In this document: positions 45,229 through 60,200 of the stretch, in pieces | Numbering within the stretch: the first letter of the stretch is position 1 | Layout of the letters: each line of letters begins with the position of its first letter | Origin: Lutraria lutraria | Lineage: Eukaryota > Mollusca > Bivalvia > Venerida > Mactridae | Direction of reading: 5' to 3' | DNA length: 64,000 bases | Assembly: GCA_964023205.1 (NCBI GenBank) | Contig: OZ026844.1 | Location: forward strand, 14,308,790 to 14,372,789 | Program-made: the position numbers and the translations under genes | Notes under the pieces: model-generated | The model's database searches: none | What the model was told of the DNA's origin: nothing | What the model saw: only the letters and a program-made list of their open reading frames with translations

Positions 45229-48200
45229 CTATCAGTAACAAAAAACATGAATATCAGTAATACCGTGGACAAATAAACATACTACTACAAATATTCCAGA
45301 TTGTTTTTTTGCAGTATAATTTTTATGCGTAAATAATGCTAAAGATAATATTGGGATAAAATGAAGAGTATGTCATGTCAATAAAGATGTAGAGCAATGG
45401 CTGTGATTCGAATACACATTATAGTCAGCTGTACCTGGAAATGATGTGCTAAATGGAAACAATCCAATAGTTGATATTGAAGTGACATCTTTAAAGGGAG
45501 ACTATCTATGTCATTACAGTAAGATTGATTGTCAAAACTTATTTTTCACCCCTGTCAATAGTTGTTCATACTTCAATAACTTTTCAGTAAGAAAATTAAT
45601 GATTTCTATAAAAAATCCTTTAGAAGGGGTACTACTGTATACCATCTGCTAGCCTGAGCCAACATTACCAAGGTAATACAGAAATGGGCGTACCATTATA
45701 ATGATATGTAGGATACCTGAACCTACCTGATTATACAAGAGTTTCCTCTGAAGAGCCTCCTTTCTGTATAAAGCTCGTACTTCCTCAATCTCATTCTGTG
45801 TACCTTTCTCTGAACTCTTCAACTGTTTAATGGCTGGTGCCAGCTACATATATGAATGTAAAATATTAGTGTAACATACAACAACACTGCCAATCTGAAT
45901 ACCCAAGATTTCTATATATTCTAAATATAATCTATATACTAGTATCAGTATCAGTACAATGCACAAATAGACATGTCGAGGGCTCAGCGCAACACTGTCG
46001 TAACTTGTTCTTATTTCAATATGAGTTACAACACTGTTGCGTTGAACCCTCGAATTGTATAAATGTATCCAATGTAACACAGGAGAAAACCACCAGTTCG
46101 TTCATGCTTCATGTACATTACACGACTCTAATTGCTCCATAAATGGCAGAAAAATATTGACACCATTTTAGTTAAAACAAATTAGTAGGGGACCGCATTA
46201 ACACTCCATTAAAGTTAGAAAATACCTTCTCCATCATATGCTTCATATCTCCCATGTAACGTTCTACGTCCATCTTCACTCTTGTATGAGCTTTACGTAG
46301 TTCCTTGGCATTAGCATTGAGATCCAGGACATCATCAGGGTTGACAACTTCACCGTCTTTCTGCGGCTGAAAAAAAAATTGACATATACAGTAAAAACCT
46401 GAAAACCGGACTCCCAGAAACTGGAAATCTCTGAAAATCAGACAATTTTTTAAGTCCCATTATTTTCGAAATTTATATAAAATTCTCTGCAAACTGGAAT
46501 TCTCAGAAAACCTGACTTTCTACTCAGTCCAATTAAATTTAGATGTGTAATCTTAACTAATTGTTTGACTTATTTCAGACTTGATTTTAACTATCAATTT
46601 AAAGAGGTTAATAGATCTATAGTTTTTATAAAATCATATGTCTGCAAGGAAAACATTCAACAGATACTAATTAGTCCAGCTTGTTATATTTTACTTAACA
46701 CTCTATGTGACATAATCACTTAAATAACCGAACTCTTAATAAATAAATAAATAAATGCATGTATTACTTAAAGTTGATACCTGGATACAATTATTTAGAT
46801 TAAATTTTGAAAAAAAGATGTATAAGAAATAAATCATTGATAAAAAAAACTAACTTTTGTGCACTAAACCATGCATTTATTTTACTGGTACATTTATCAT
46901 GCATCATTCAATGTGAAACCTATTTGCTGTTGTTGTTGTTCGATCTGTTTTGATGGGTCGTGTTACAATTAATCACATTTATAGTATAATATTATATAAT
47001 TATATAATATTATAATGGTGTCAATCATCTATTAATATATTTGTGACAAGTTGATTTAACTTAGTATTTAAGATTAATGTCCAATAGATTAACAATTACA
47101 TTAATAATATTTCAGTCGACCGTTATCAAATCATTAAAATTATTTTAATTGGACCATGCTTTTATGTTTAATTTAATGGTTTTATTTTACATACATATTT
47201 TTATGTTGCATGCTCCTATTACTTAGACACTTAGACATATAATGTGTATTTCATAAAAGAACATTTGCTTTAATGTTATAGGTTATACCAAAAAGTTAAG
47301 TAAATTTGAAAGAGTGACTTCAGGTATGAAATTACAGTCTTATAGCCTGACTGACTGTTGTTGAAATGCTCATAGACAGTCAAACCTGTGTCAGCAACCA
47401 ACTCGAAATAAAGGCCACCCTGTGCATAAAGGCCATTCTTCTAAAAAACATGGATTATTCAAAACAAAATTACCTCTGATTAAAGGCCAAAGGCCACCTA
47501 TCAATAAAGACCACAATCTATCTTTCTCAAGGGTGGCCATTCTTCACAGGTTTGACTATACATGCTAACATATATTTAACAAAGTTATTTCTATCCATTC
47601 TTCATGCACAGTGTCAGATTAATCATGCTTCAGTTTTACCTCTATTTCTTTTATAACCTCCTTTATTACTTCAATTACTTTTACTTTCACTTTAGAACCA
47701 TCCTTTTTGCCATCTTTATTATCTTTCTTACCCTCCTTTTTAGACTTTTTCTCCTCTTTTTTGTCATCAGATTTTACATCTTTCTTTTCTTCCTCCTCCT
47801 CAGTGATTGCTTCCATATTGGAAGACTTCAAATTCACATTTTTATAATTACTTCATAAAAACCAAAATGTCGACCTTTTCAGTATTTTTAAGAGAGTTAA
47901 AAAAAAACACTTTCATTTCAAAAAACACATTATCAAAAGGCAGAACTACATCAGTTATATTTATGAATCATAGTACATGATGGTTATAGCTTCCATCATA
48001 TTAAAATTCATAAAAAAATCAGTGCTTTAAAGCAAATAATTCCTTTCAAATTAAAAAAACAATTAATTCATCAACTTGTAACTCACTTGAGCAAGGCTGA
48101 TTTTAAAATTGCAGCAAATCAGTTTTATAACCTTTATAATGATTACAAGATAAAAGGGTGACTTTATTAAGGCAAATATCAGTGAATCACTCTTTAAGAC

Positions 48201-51200
48201 ACTTACTGTTTTACTAGCAATGACCCCACCAACAGCTCCACCTTTGACCCCTTTACCAGGCTTCTGTCCTGCTTTCACCATTCTAGAGAAAGGTCTAGCA
48301 GATACTGGTCGTCCCCCTGTTACAGCAGACAGGTGAGCTTCTGTCTCCTTCGATTCAGCTTCCAGCTCACTGAACTTATTCATTTGTTCTTCAAGCTGTA
48401 AGATAGAGTATTCAGATTTAATATGTACCTATATGATTTAATAACTGAATACTAAATAGAAAATGAGTACAGTTATCATCCTGCATCATATAGGAAAAAA
48501 GCCTAAATAATAAAACTTAACTTACTTATTTCGATACAGAATCTAATGCTTGCTTTATTGTTACATAAACAATTGAAGTCTAAAATCAGTACTGTGTTTA
48601 ATGATTCATACATGCTAAAGTAATTTATAGACATATTTATCTATGTTGATTAAAAAAGTATCTTACATTTCTCTCAGCCTCCTCTCTATTGTTAATCTCT
48701 TTCTGTAACTGGGATTCCTACAATAATCAAATAAATACAATATTATATATACGATGTTCATACAGCACAATATGTATCAATACAAAACAATACATTAACA
48801 TGCTGAACTGTTACTATGTTTTTATGTTCAAGTAACTGTAGAAAGTTAACAAAAAACAATGCTAATAAATTCTCCAAACAATCAGTAGACATAGCTATTA
48901 ACTGAACAAATTCACTCAATTAAGAAAGATTTCCACATCTTCCAACAAATGTACACAAAACAATGTTGTCAGGACACCAAGCATGCAAAATTCGAGGGCT
49001 CAGCACAACATTGTCGTAACTTTTTCTTATTTCAATATGAGTTACGACACTGTTGCGCTGAACCCTCGAAATGCTGTGTTTAGTAAAGAATAGTACTTGT
49101 GTTTTTCAAATTACCATAATGTAAATGTACAGAGTTGTCTCTCTTCCTATATACCACACAGTAGATTTAGAGAACTGTAATACTTACGAGATGTTTAACT
49201 CTCTTCTCTAGGTCTAGTATTCTCGCTTCTTTCTCCATCAATACTCTGTTATCTTTGGAGGTTTTTGGTGCTTTCATCCATTCTGTAATACAGAAAATGG
49301 AATGGTTTCATTACAGACTGGTTTCAGAGAAATGGTTTGAATGATGACTGGTTTATGAGAAATGGTTTTGATACAGACTGGTTTCAGAGATATGGTTTCA
49401 TTACAGACTCATTTCAGAGAAATGGTTTTGATGCAGACTGGTTTCAGAGAAATGGTTTTGATGCAAACTGGTTTCAGAGAAATGGTTTTGATGCAGACTG
49501 GTTTCAGAGAAATGGTTTCATTACAGACTGGTTTCAGAGAAATGGTTTTGATGCAGACTGGTTTCAGAGAAATGGTTTTGATGCAGACTGGTTTAAGAGA
49601 AATGGTTTTGATGCAGACTGGTTTCAGAGAAATGTTTTCAATGCAAACTGGTTCAGGGGAATGGTTTCACTGCAGACTGGTATCAGAGAAAGGATGTCAG
49701 AATGAAATGGTTTCAGAATGGTTGCCAAGTTTAAACATCTAGATGTACAGAGAAGAATTTTACTAACTAGATGATGAAACTTGATTTTTATTTAAATGAA
49801 TTCAAAAAACAATTTTGTTTTAAATGCTATAAAAAATATAAAACAATCTCATTATTACACAGTAGCCAAGATATTAAACCAAGATGTTTATTCTGATAAC
49901 TGTAAAGAGAAGACATGTATTCATTTCGACATTGGTTCTATTGAAATTAATTTGAGACCCATGCTAACAGATTTATTGCACATTTTATGACTGTCATTAT
50001 TTTCTTTGAATGTTATCTATCACATTATACAAATGTCTTTTATCAACAATCCTAACTTACCATCTTTTTCTAGATGTAGATATATAGATATACATTCATC
50101 TGGATCATAGTTACACGCACGTAACAAAGATAAAATATCATGTCTATCTCCCCAGGTTGGTACTGCTTCCTGTAACATTATAACACAAATGTGGCATGAT
50201 CAGTTACAGTTATAATTTAACCTCATTGTTAGTATAAAAATATAGATTTTTCTTCATCTTACATATTAGGTGAAGCTAGTGTATGCAACATAATATTTTT
50301 TCATGTAAAATTAATTAACTTACCAACATTAGAAATAATTTGTATGTATAAGGTGTGAAGGATTTTTTTGTTATTTGGACATTATAACTTCTACCGGTAG
50401 TTGACAGTTCATGTTATTTTTGAATATTCATTAATCTGTATCTCAAGAACAATTTTGAGCTGATTAAAGTATATGTTTCTTCATTCCCCATATTCATTTA
50501 ACCACTACCGTAACTTTTGACCTTAAATAATTAATATAAAATATAAGAAAATCAACTGTGCATGGTTATATACAAACCTCAACTTGATCCACCAAACTTT
50601 TCACCATGCTGTGATGTAACTCCCAGCCAATAGGCATACGTACCCAACCCCCTGTATCCCTGTCATAATACATGTGTACATTGTGCTTTTTCTGAAACAA
50701 ACAAAATATAACATTGTAGACATTGATGAAAACAGCTGAGAGTGATAATTCTATGAGAAATCAGGATGAAAGACCTTTCAATGCTAATGTCTGAAGTTTA
50801 GATTTCCTATAAAAATAACATTCGGTTGACTTCTATACAACAGTGACCACACCTAACAAATCAAAGTACTGAAAGTACTCATGCAAACTGAACTAATATA
50901 GACTTGTACTGCAACATGGTACAGGAACTAGACTGATAAACATCGTTCTTTGGTCTGCATAAAAATCATGTACGCTGAGCAAGTGACAGCTATGGAAAGC
51001 TGATCCAAGAATTGCTCAGTTTCCAAAAATATAAGACATTGAAAGCAAGGAAGATCTTCACCAGATCTGATTTAGATAAGGGCAACCATTAAACCGCTTG
51101 ATACAAATTTTGCAACTATTAAATCAATCAATAATTATACATTGCAAGATATAAAGATAATATTTCTTGTTCATCAGTTTTCTATTACCAGGTGACACAG

Positions 51201-54200
51201 GTAATGAAGAAATCATTAATTGCCACAGCCGTAAAATATTCAATTGCTAAAAGCAATATGCATGCATTACACAGAATGCTAATTTGATTTCTATTCATGA
51301 TTATGACAACAATTTATTTGCCATGGAAGAATAATGCCTTACAGAAATACCATAATGGTAAGAGGTTAAAAACAAGGACTCGTTGATGGTATCTTGTAGG
51401 ATGGCACATAATGTCACCACTTAGCCATCCATAAAAAGGCTTGTTTGTGGTTACCACTTCCCAGAAAATTGTCAGTGAGTAGGTTAAATAGGAAGGATTT
51501 TTTTACAATTTAATTTTTATATTGAACCCAAAATACATGTCAAATTACCAGAGCAGCCAAAAAAGGTGGGTAGGTCCTTTTTGGTGAGTAGGGTAGCATT
51601 ACAGCAAACAAAATATATTTTATGGATTGCCCTTTGTTAACATTGTACATTTAAGTGATACCATGATATACTGTAAGTCATACAATAAACAGAGAATTAT
51701 ATCATTTATGTAATCAATACAGAAAATTGAACTGTTGTGTCACAGGAGTTTATTTATTATGTTCTGTAAATAGTGGTTAAAGGTTAAAGTAGTTCAAATA
51801 AGTATTCATTAAAATCCTTAAATTTAACACTACCTGTGTGAACTATCAATTAAGAAAAGGCAAATTGAGTGTATAGTAACTGACACACTAAATAACCTAC
51901 CAATAGTAACCAACATAATATTGTGTTATTTCACAATGGACAGCTTGGAACAATTACATTCCCCTGATATTATATACTAGTATGATATTTATAGTTACAT
52001 TCATAAAACCGCGATCCTCGGTACAGGTAACTCCTACCTGAATCAATTAATGACTTATACATCATATGGTTAAATAAGATTTTTTATACTAAATATTTGA
52101 ATTAAAAAAGAACAAACATAAATATGTATGATCTTCCATCAATGTAATTTTATCGACAGAGGACATTTAAAGAAATCATAATACATGGCATTGGTTAGGA
52201 AAAAATTCTTGCAAGTACATACAAATATGCAGGACAGATATAATTATCTAAGTATCTAACTCAAACTTAATCTTTTTCATTCCACATTAATGACTTTATT
52301 TGGGTGTACCTGAGACATGTGTGCTTAATTTTTTTCTTCTAAAAATGTGCCGACTGAGTGTAATGATCTTTCTGATATAATTTTATATGTTAATCTTATA
52401 AACCCCCCATCAATTCAGGTATATTTGCTTGATTTAACATTAAAAGACTTATATTATTATAATCAACACGATGATCATTAAAAACATGGGAATAAGTTTC
52501 TATTTAGCATACGCCTGAAAAGTCACTTTTTTACTATTTATGTTTAACTTGTCATACTCACAAATGTGTCATTTACTTGACTTACACTGAACGGTCTGCT
52601 ATTCATAAGTAATAATTCATATACAATGTATTCATAAAAGACATGAAAGTATGTAAGATATAAGGATTAAATTTTCATTCATTTTGACATGATCACACTT
52701 ACTCTGAACCTACGGTCATTACCCCCAAAAGCTACATAAGGTACTTTGATCAATTTTCTTAAAAATAACGGAGAAAATTGAATATTTTTCTTTTGACAGA
52801 TTTGAATTGTTTGATGAGTTAAATTGATAAATTACATCTATACGGATATTGAAATGTGCCTATGGTGTATTTTGTATATTTTTTCTCTCTGTGCTTTTAT
52901 GTCGCACCAATTAACAGCTAGGGTCATCTGGTGATTTGTCCAGTCAATAAAGCAGAGGGGGAGCAAGGGCTTACGCCAAAGTAGAAGCACTAACCCTGTA
53001 ATTTTTTTTAGCCAGCTCAGGGCAGCATGTGATATTAGTCAATTTTTGTGTGGCTGCATTTTTTTCTGACCAATTGAAATTGTTCGATTTCTCAGGAACA
53101 GATTGGTCCAGGAACTTAATTTTGGTCTTTATTTGTGCAAAAATGTATGCCTGAAACCACTATAAACTTTGAAGAATTTGAAGAATTTGACCGTACTGCT
53201 TTAGAAGTTTGCTTTTTGTGAAGGTGGTGCGCATTCACCGAAAGAAGATTGAGTTAAACGCCTTCTTATAGTATAATTATATACCAGTTGAATGAGTTAT
53301 GGTGTTTAATGTAGAATTTCTTACAATTTTACCATCACAGGTCCATTACTCCAGCCTGTGCTCATAATCTGTATTTACAAGGAAATTCTGGTTAAACGGA
53401 ATTCTATTGAAATGTCTGAGGTGATATAATGTACATTACAAACTATAGTATATCTAGAATATTGTTATCACAACGTCCCATCATTCTCCTGCATGTTGAA
53501 AGTTATCTGATTTTGTTCTCATGCTGTTTAGATGCAGAGATCAAACAATTACAAATCAATAAATCAATGGTTCAATGAAAAGTTGTTAACAAATGAATTA
53601 TTTACAATCAATACAACTCAATGCCTTCAATTCAATAACTCAATGAATGTGCCAGCAAACATCACTTCAATACAATCATACCATAAACTATACAATCATA
53701 ACATTAACTATAATTGAGGTAAATATTCCTTCCAGCCCTTGAATGAACCCTAAGAATACTGGTATGGAAATATTGCAAACCATTAATTAGCATGTCCAGG
53801 TATCACAGTATGGTTAGCTTCTACATTGAGCCTAGATACAGGTACAGCTGGTCTTACATGTATTATGAATACACCTGGTAGTACAGATCATATCCTAGGA
53901 GCAGGTATGATCTTACATGTATTATAAATACACCTGGTAGTACAGATCATATCCTAGGAGCAGGGCTGATCTAACATGTATTATAAATACACCTGATAGT
54001 ACAGATCATATCCTAGGAGCAGGTATGATCTTACATGTATTATAAATACACCTGATAGTACAGATCATATCCTAGGAGCAGGTATGATCTTACATGTATT
54101 ATAAATACACCTGGTAGTACAGATCATATCCTAGGAGCAGGTATGGTCTTACATGTATTATAAATACACCTGATAGTACAGATCATATCCTAGGAGTAGG

Positions 54201-57200
54201 TATGATCTTACATGTATTATAAATACACCTGATAGTACAGATCATATCCTAGGAGCAGGGATGGTCTTACATGTATTATAAATACACCTGATAGTACAGA
54301 TCATATCCTAGGAGCAGGCATGATCTTACATGTATTATAAATACACCTGATAGTACAGATCATATCCTAGGAGCAGGTATGATCTTACATGTATTATAAA
54401 TACACCTGATAGTACAGATCATATCCTAGGAGCAGGGATGATCTTACATGTATTATAAATACACCTGATAGTACAGATCATATCCTAGGAGCAGGTATGA
54501 TCTTACATGTATTATAAATACACCTGATAGTACAGATCATATCCTAGGAGCAGGCATGATCTTACATGTATTATAAATACACCTGGTAGTACAGATCATA
54601 TCCTAGGAGCAGGTATGATCTTACATGTATTATAAATACACCTGATAGTACAGATCATATCCTAGGAGCAGGCATGATCTTACATGTATTATAAATACAC
54701 CTGATAGTACAGATCATATCCTAGGAGCAGGGATGGTCTTACATGTATTATAAATACACCTGATAGTACAGATCATATCCTAGGAGCAGGGATGATCTTA
54801 CATGTATTATAAATACACCTGGTAGTACAGATCATATCCTAGGAGCAGGTATGATCTTACATGTATTATAAATACACCTGGTAGTACAGATCATATCCTA
54901 GGAGCAGGGATGGTCTTACATGTATTATAAATACACCTGATAGTACAGATCATATCCTAGGAGCAGGGATGATCTTACATGTATTATAAATACACCTGGT
55001 AGTACAGATCATATCCTAGGAGCAGGGATGATCTTACATGTATTATAAATACACCTGGTAGTACAGATCATATCCTAGGAGCAGGCATGATCTTACATGT
55101 ATTATAAATACACCTGGTAGTACAGATCATATCTTAGGAGCAGAGATGATCTTACATGTATTATAAATACACCTGGTAGTACAGATCATATCCTAGGAGC
55201 AGGTATGGTCTTACATGTATTATAAATACACCTGGTAGTACAGATCATATCCTAGGAGCAGGGATGGTCTTACATGTATTATAAATACACCTGGTAGTAC
55301 AGATCATATCCTAGGAGCAGGGATGATCTTACATGTATTATAAATACACCTGGTAGTACAGATCATATCCTAGGAGCAGGGATGATCTTACATGTATTAT
55401 AAATACACCTGGTAGTACAGATCATATCCTAGGAGCAGGGATGATCTTACATGTATTATAAATACACCTGGTAGTACAGATCATATCCTAGGAGCAGAGA
55501 TGATCTTACATGTATTATAAATACACCTGGTAGTACAGATCATATCCTAGGAGCAGGGATGGTCTTACATGTATTATAAATACACCTGGTAGTACAGATC
55601 ATATCCTAGGAGCAGGGATGGTCTTACATGTATTATAAATACACCTGGTAGTACAGATCATATCCTAGGAGCAGGGATGATCTTACATGTATTATAAATA
55701 CACCTGGTAGTACAGATCATATCCTAGGAGCAGGGATGATCTTACATGTATTATAAATACACCTGCTAGTACAGATCATATCCTAGGAGCAGGGATGGTC
55801 TTACATGTATTATAAATACACCTGGTAGTACAGATCATATCCTAGGAGCAGGGATGGTCTTACATGTATTATAAATACACCTGGTAGTACAGATCATATC
55901 CTAGAAGCAGGGGTGGTCTTACATGTATTATAAATACACTTGATAGTACAGATCATATCCTAGAAGCAGGGATGGTCTTACATGTATTATAAATACACCT
56001 GCTAGTACAGATCATATCCTAGGAGCAGGGATGGTCTTACATGTATTATAAATACACCTGATAGTACAGATCATATCCTAGGAGCAGGGATGGTCTTACA
56101 TGTATTATAAATACACTTGATAGTACAGATCATATCCTAGGAGCAGGGATGATCTTACATGTATTATAAATACACCTGATAGTACAGATCATATCCTAGG
56201 AGCAGGTATGATCTTACATGTATTATAAATACACCTGGTAGTACAGATCATATCCTAGGAGCAGGGATGATCTTACATGTATTATAAATACACCTGATAG
56301 TACAGATCATATCCTAGGAGCAGGGATGATCTTACATGTATTATAAATACACCTGATAGTACAGATCATATCCTAGGAGCAGGTATGATCTTACATGTAT
56401 TATAAATACACCTGATAGTACAGATCATATCCTAGGAGTAGGGATGATCTTACATGTATTATAAATACACCTGATAGTACAGATCATATCCTAGGAGCAG
56501 GGTTGATCTTACATGTATTATAAATACACCTGATAGTACAGATCATATCCTAGGAGCAGGGATGATCTTACATGTATTATAAATATACCTGGTAGTACAG
56601 ATCATATCCTAGGAGCAGGGATGGTCTTACATGTATTATAAATACACCTGATAGTACAGATCATATCCTAGGAGTAGGGATGGTCTTACATGTATTATAA
56701 ATACACCTGATAGTACAGATCATATCCTAGGAGCAGGGATGATCTTACATGTATTATAAATACACCTGATAGTACAGATCATATCCTAGGAGTAGGGATG
56801 ATCTTACATGTATTATAAATACACCTGGTAGTACAGATCATATCCTAGGAGCAGGGATGATCTTACATGTATTATAAATACACCTGGTAGTACAGATCAT
56901 ATCCTAGGAGCAGGGATGGTCTTACATGTATTATAAATACACCTGATACTGTACAGATCATATCCTAGGAGTAGGTATGATCTTACATGTATTATAAATA
57001 CACCTGGTAGTACAGATCATATCCTAGGAGCATGGATGATCTTACATGTATTATAAATACACCTGGTAGTACAGATCATATCCTAGGAGCATGGATGATC
57101 TTACATGTATTATAAATACACTTGATAGTACAGATCATATCCTAGGAGCAGGTATGGTCTTACATGTATTATAAATACACCTGGTAGTACAGATCATATC

Positions 57201-60200
57201 CTAGGAGCAGGTATGATCTTACATGTATTATAAATACATTTTAACCCGAGAACAAAGGCAGGCCAAATAGGAAAGGCATAATATGACTGTTATTAAAGCA
57301 TCTCGAATACATGTAGCAATCAACTTGGTATCATTTTAATGCCTAAATCAATTAATGAAAGCCATGTAAAACATTTAAGAAATATCCTGCTAGTTTACTC
57401 AAAATTCACATTTCAAATTAGACCAAACCTGCCGATTTCGGCCTCAGAAAGTATTTGTCATTTTCACAACTCGACCCTTTCAGGATCTGTTAAAACTGAA
57501 AACGTATAGTGGAAAAAATGTCAGCAAACTGAAATGCTGAGTATTGCTCATGCTATGTTCATTTTTGCAATATCAAGTTAATTCTATCAATCAATTACAG
57601 GTAAATTGTTATGCTGCTTTGAAAGGCTGCGTGCCCACAGCAAATCCAGGTCATGCCCTTTTAACAGGTTTTATTTGGAGGTCATTTTGTTCTGAATCAT
57701 CAATGATGGTTTTAAAATAATGGCTTTTATTCACAGGGTGGCCTTTATTCTAAGGTGACTGATAACACAGGTTTGTCCGTATTAGCTATTAATCAAGCAC
57801 ATGACATGACAGAAATCTATACTGCTAAAGATTTATTGCTTTTAAAACTGGGACAAGTCATTTATTTCTATTCACGCAGCCTTGCAAGAGGTCGATGATG
57901 ATCAATTGTACTGCTTTCATATATTCAGTTAGTTCAACAACTGTACACCTCTGGACTGGTATAAATCATTAAATACTATTCAAGATAATATTGGAAATAT
58001 TGAGTATTAAGTAAATGCCTCAGAATTGTATTGACCCATTCCCTGGAGCTCTATGTATGTCTTTGACATTTATTTGATTGTGACAAAAAAATAACTTAAC
58101 TTCGCTGAAAAATAATCTCAACTGACATGTGGCTCTTAATTTTAACCACTATGAAATAGAATCACATACACCACCATAGATTATTGTTTATCAGGTAATG
58201 CAATATATATGCCAACTATTACTTTACAAGCACCAAACTAGTACCTCATACAAGATCACTTCATTAATAAAAGGAACCCCGCCGCTGTTTTGACACTAAG
58301 AATGCGATAGTACACTATACAGCTAAGTTCAAGGGGACATAACTATGAAATGATTGGATCACTGGGCATGAAAATTGTGTATTGCACATCTTCATTTCAT
58401 ATTGATAATATATATCAAGTTTCAATTCAATCCCTTGAAAAATGTGGAAGTAGTTTGCTCCACAAACAAAGTTCAAGGGCACATAACTCTGGAATGAGTG
58501 AATAACTGGGAATGAAAATTGTGTCTTGCACATCTACACTTCATGCATGATGATAACATCTTTCAAGTTTCATTGCAATCACTTAAAGAATGAGGAAGAA
58601 GTTTGCTCTACAAACTTTTGATATTTTATGCGGACCAACCGACCAACAGAGTGACTCCAATATACCCCCTCTCAAACTTCATTTACAGGGGTATAAATAT
58701 AGGAATTAATACGTACATAGAATATATAAGTTGGTACTCGGCCCTTGGATGGATGCATGAGAAAGCCTTCTCTGTCATCATTACCACCACCATTACCACC
58801 TCCACTTGAACCTCCTTGACTCCGACCTTGTGACCTTGATGTCGATTGACTTTGACTTGCAGCTCCCTGGTCACTCCTTCCTGGATCCTAAACAAATAGA
58901 TATTATAATGAGATCTTCATTTTCAACTGAACACCATCATTATTTATTTATAAATAATGAAAATGGAACTTCTTTAACTTCCCAAAGAATGAAAAAAAAT
59001 CTATGGCTAAAAGTCATAAAATCAAGAAACCACACAAAAAAACATGTAAATGATCAATTCTGTTTCTAGTCTAAAAAGAATCTGTAGAATGACTTTTGTT
59101 CATAACAGTTCAAAATTGTTTTAAGCAGCATCAATGATTTATTCAGATTACTACAATATGTCATTAAAGCCTCAGTCAAGGTATATACATGTAACTAAAC
59201 AACCTGTCTGCTACCTAAATACAGACTTGTAAACAGATATTCATTGCTAGGTTGAATACAATTGAATGTGGGACTGTTATGATACAATATAACTATTGAT
59301 TTAAAAAAGGAAGATTTACAACCAATTAACACATTTAGATGTCTTAAATTATGCAGGAGAGATGAAAAAAAAACATGACATATTTGTGGCATGAATGAAA
59401 TTTAGTCAGCCAGATTTATCAATTAATATCAGAAAAAAATACAAACATGACAGGTGGAAGGGAACTAATGAGGCAGGCAATGGTATGCAAAATAGTATTG
59501 ATAGCCAACAAGATTGATGGTTTCTCTTCAATTCTGCCATTTATCTCACAAATCAATATTTTCCATTGGATAAAACTACTTATTAGGTAATCAACCTGTC
59601 ACCGGACGTGAGCGCTTGTTTTAAAAAATGATTGTAATAACATTACTGATGAGAACAGTAATTTTGTGTATGTAGCATGAAATTCATTGCCAATTTTATA
59701 TCTTACAAATCGGCATGAGACAAAAGTCTTAAGAAAAAAAACTTATTTTTGATGCAAGACTTTAGAACTGTGCAATAATTTCAAATATGTATAAGGTATT
59801 CACAGGCAAATACAAAATAAACAAGAAGATGCACTCAAAAAATGCATATGTGGCAGCATACTTTAACCTTGGATGGACGGATGGACGAACGAACAAGGCA
59901 AATATTACATACTATATGCACCATGATCAGTTGTTGCGGGGGGGGGGGGAGGAATAAAATTCTCAGGTCCTCCCTGTAACATGCTGTTATAATGACATCA
60001 TACTACATTATATCAATATCATAAACATATAATAACTTTCATTTAGGACTATAACATACAGTATATAATAACATTTCTGATAAAGACAACTACAGTTTTA
60101 AGTAAAACTTTGTTCATGTTACGGGGTGTCATTAAAATTGGCCCAAATTTTGAATGGGATTAATATTTAATCCTATCAAAGGTGTCCCTCATTGTGGCAT

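Larger units (their letters stand above)
50692..53840. other. Kinesin intron sequence left of the satellite
   Basis: Apart from two repeats (50858-51030, 51470-51640), it is AT-rich, with a CAAT-rich low-complexity patch at 53530-53715 (aatcaataaatcaatggttc and similar). No exon is visible. Confidence 0.5.

Noticed and set aside
49337..49742. Two overlapping plus-strand open frames of 122 and 126 codons with a perfect ten-residue repeat
   Set aside because: They are the 30-bp minisatellite read in two frames. The array lies in a kinesin intron on the other strand and has no signal, splice or promoter support.
53871..57235. Regularly spaced repeat that might be a CRISPR-like array
   Set aside because: Units are contiguous 59-mers without unique spacers, in an animal gene intron. 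It is a satellite.
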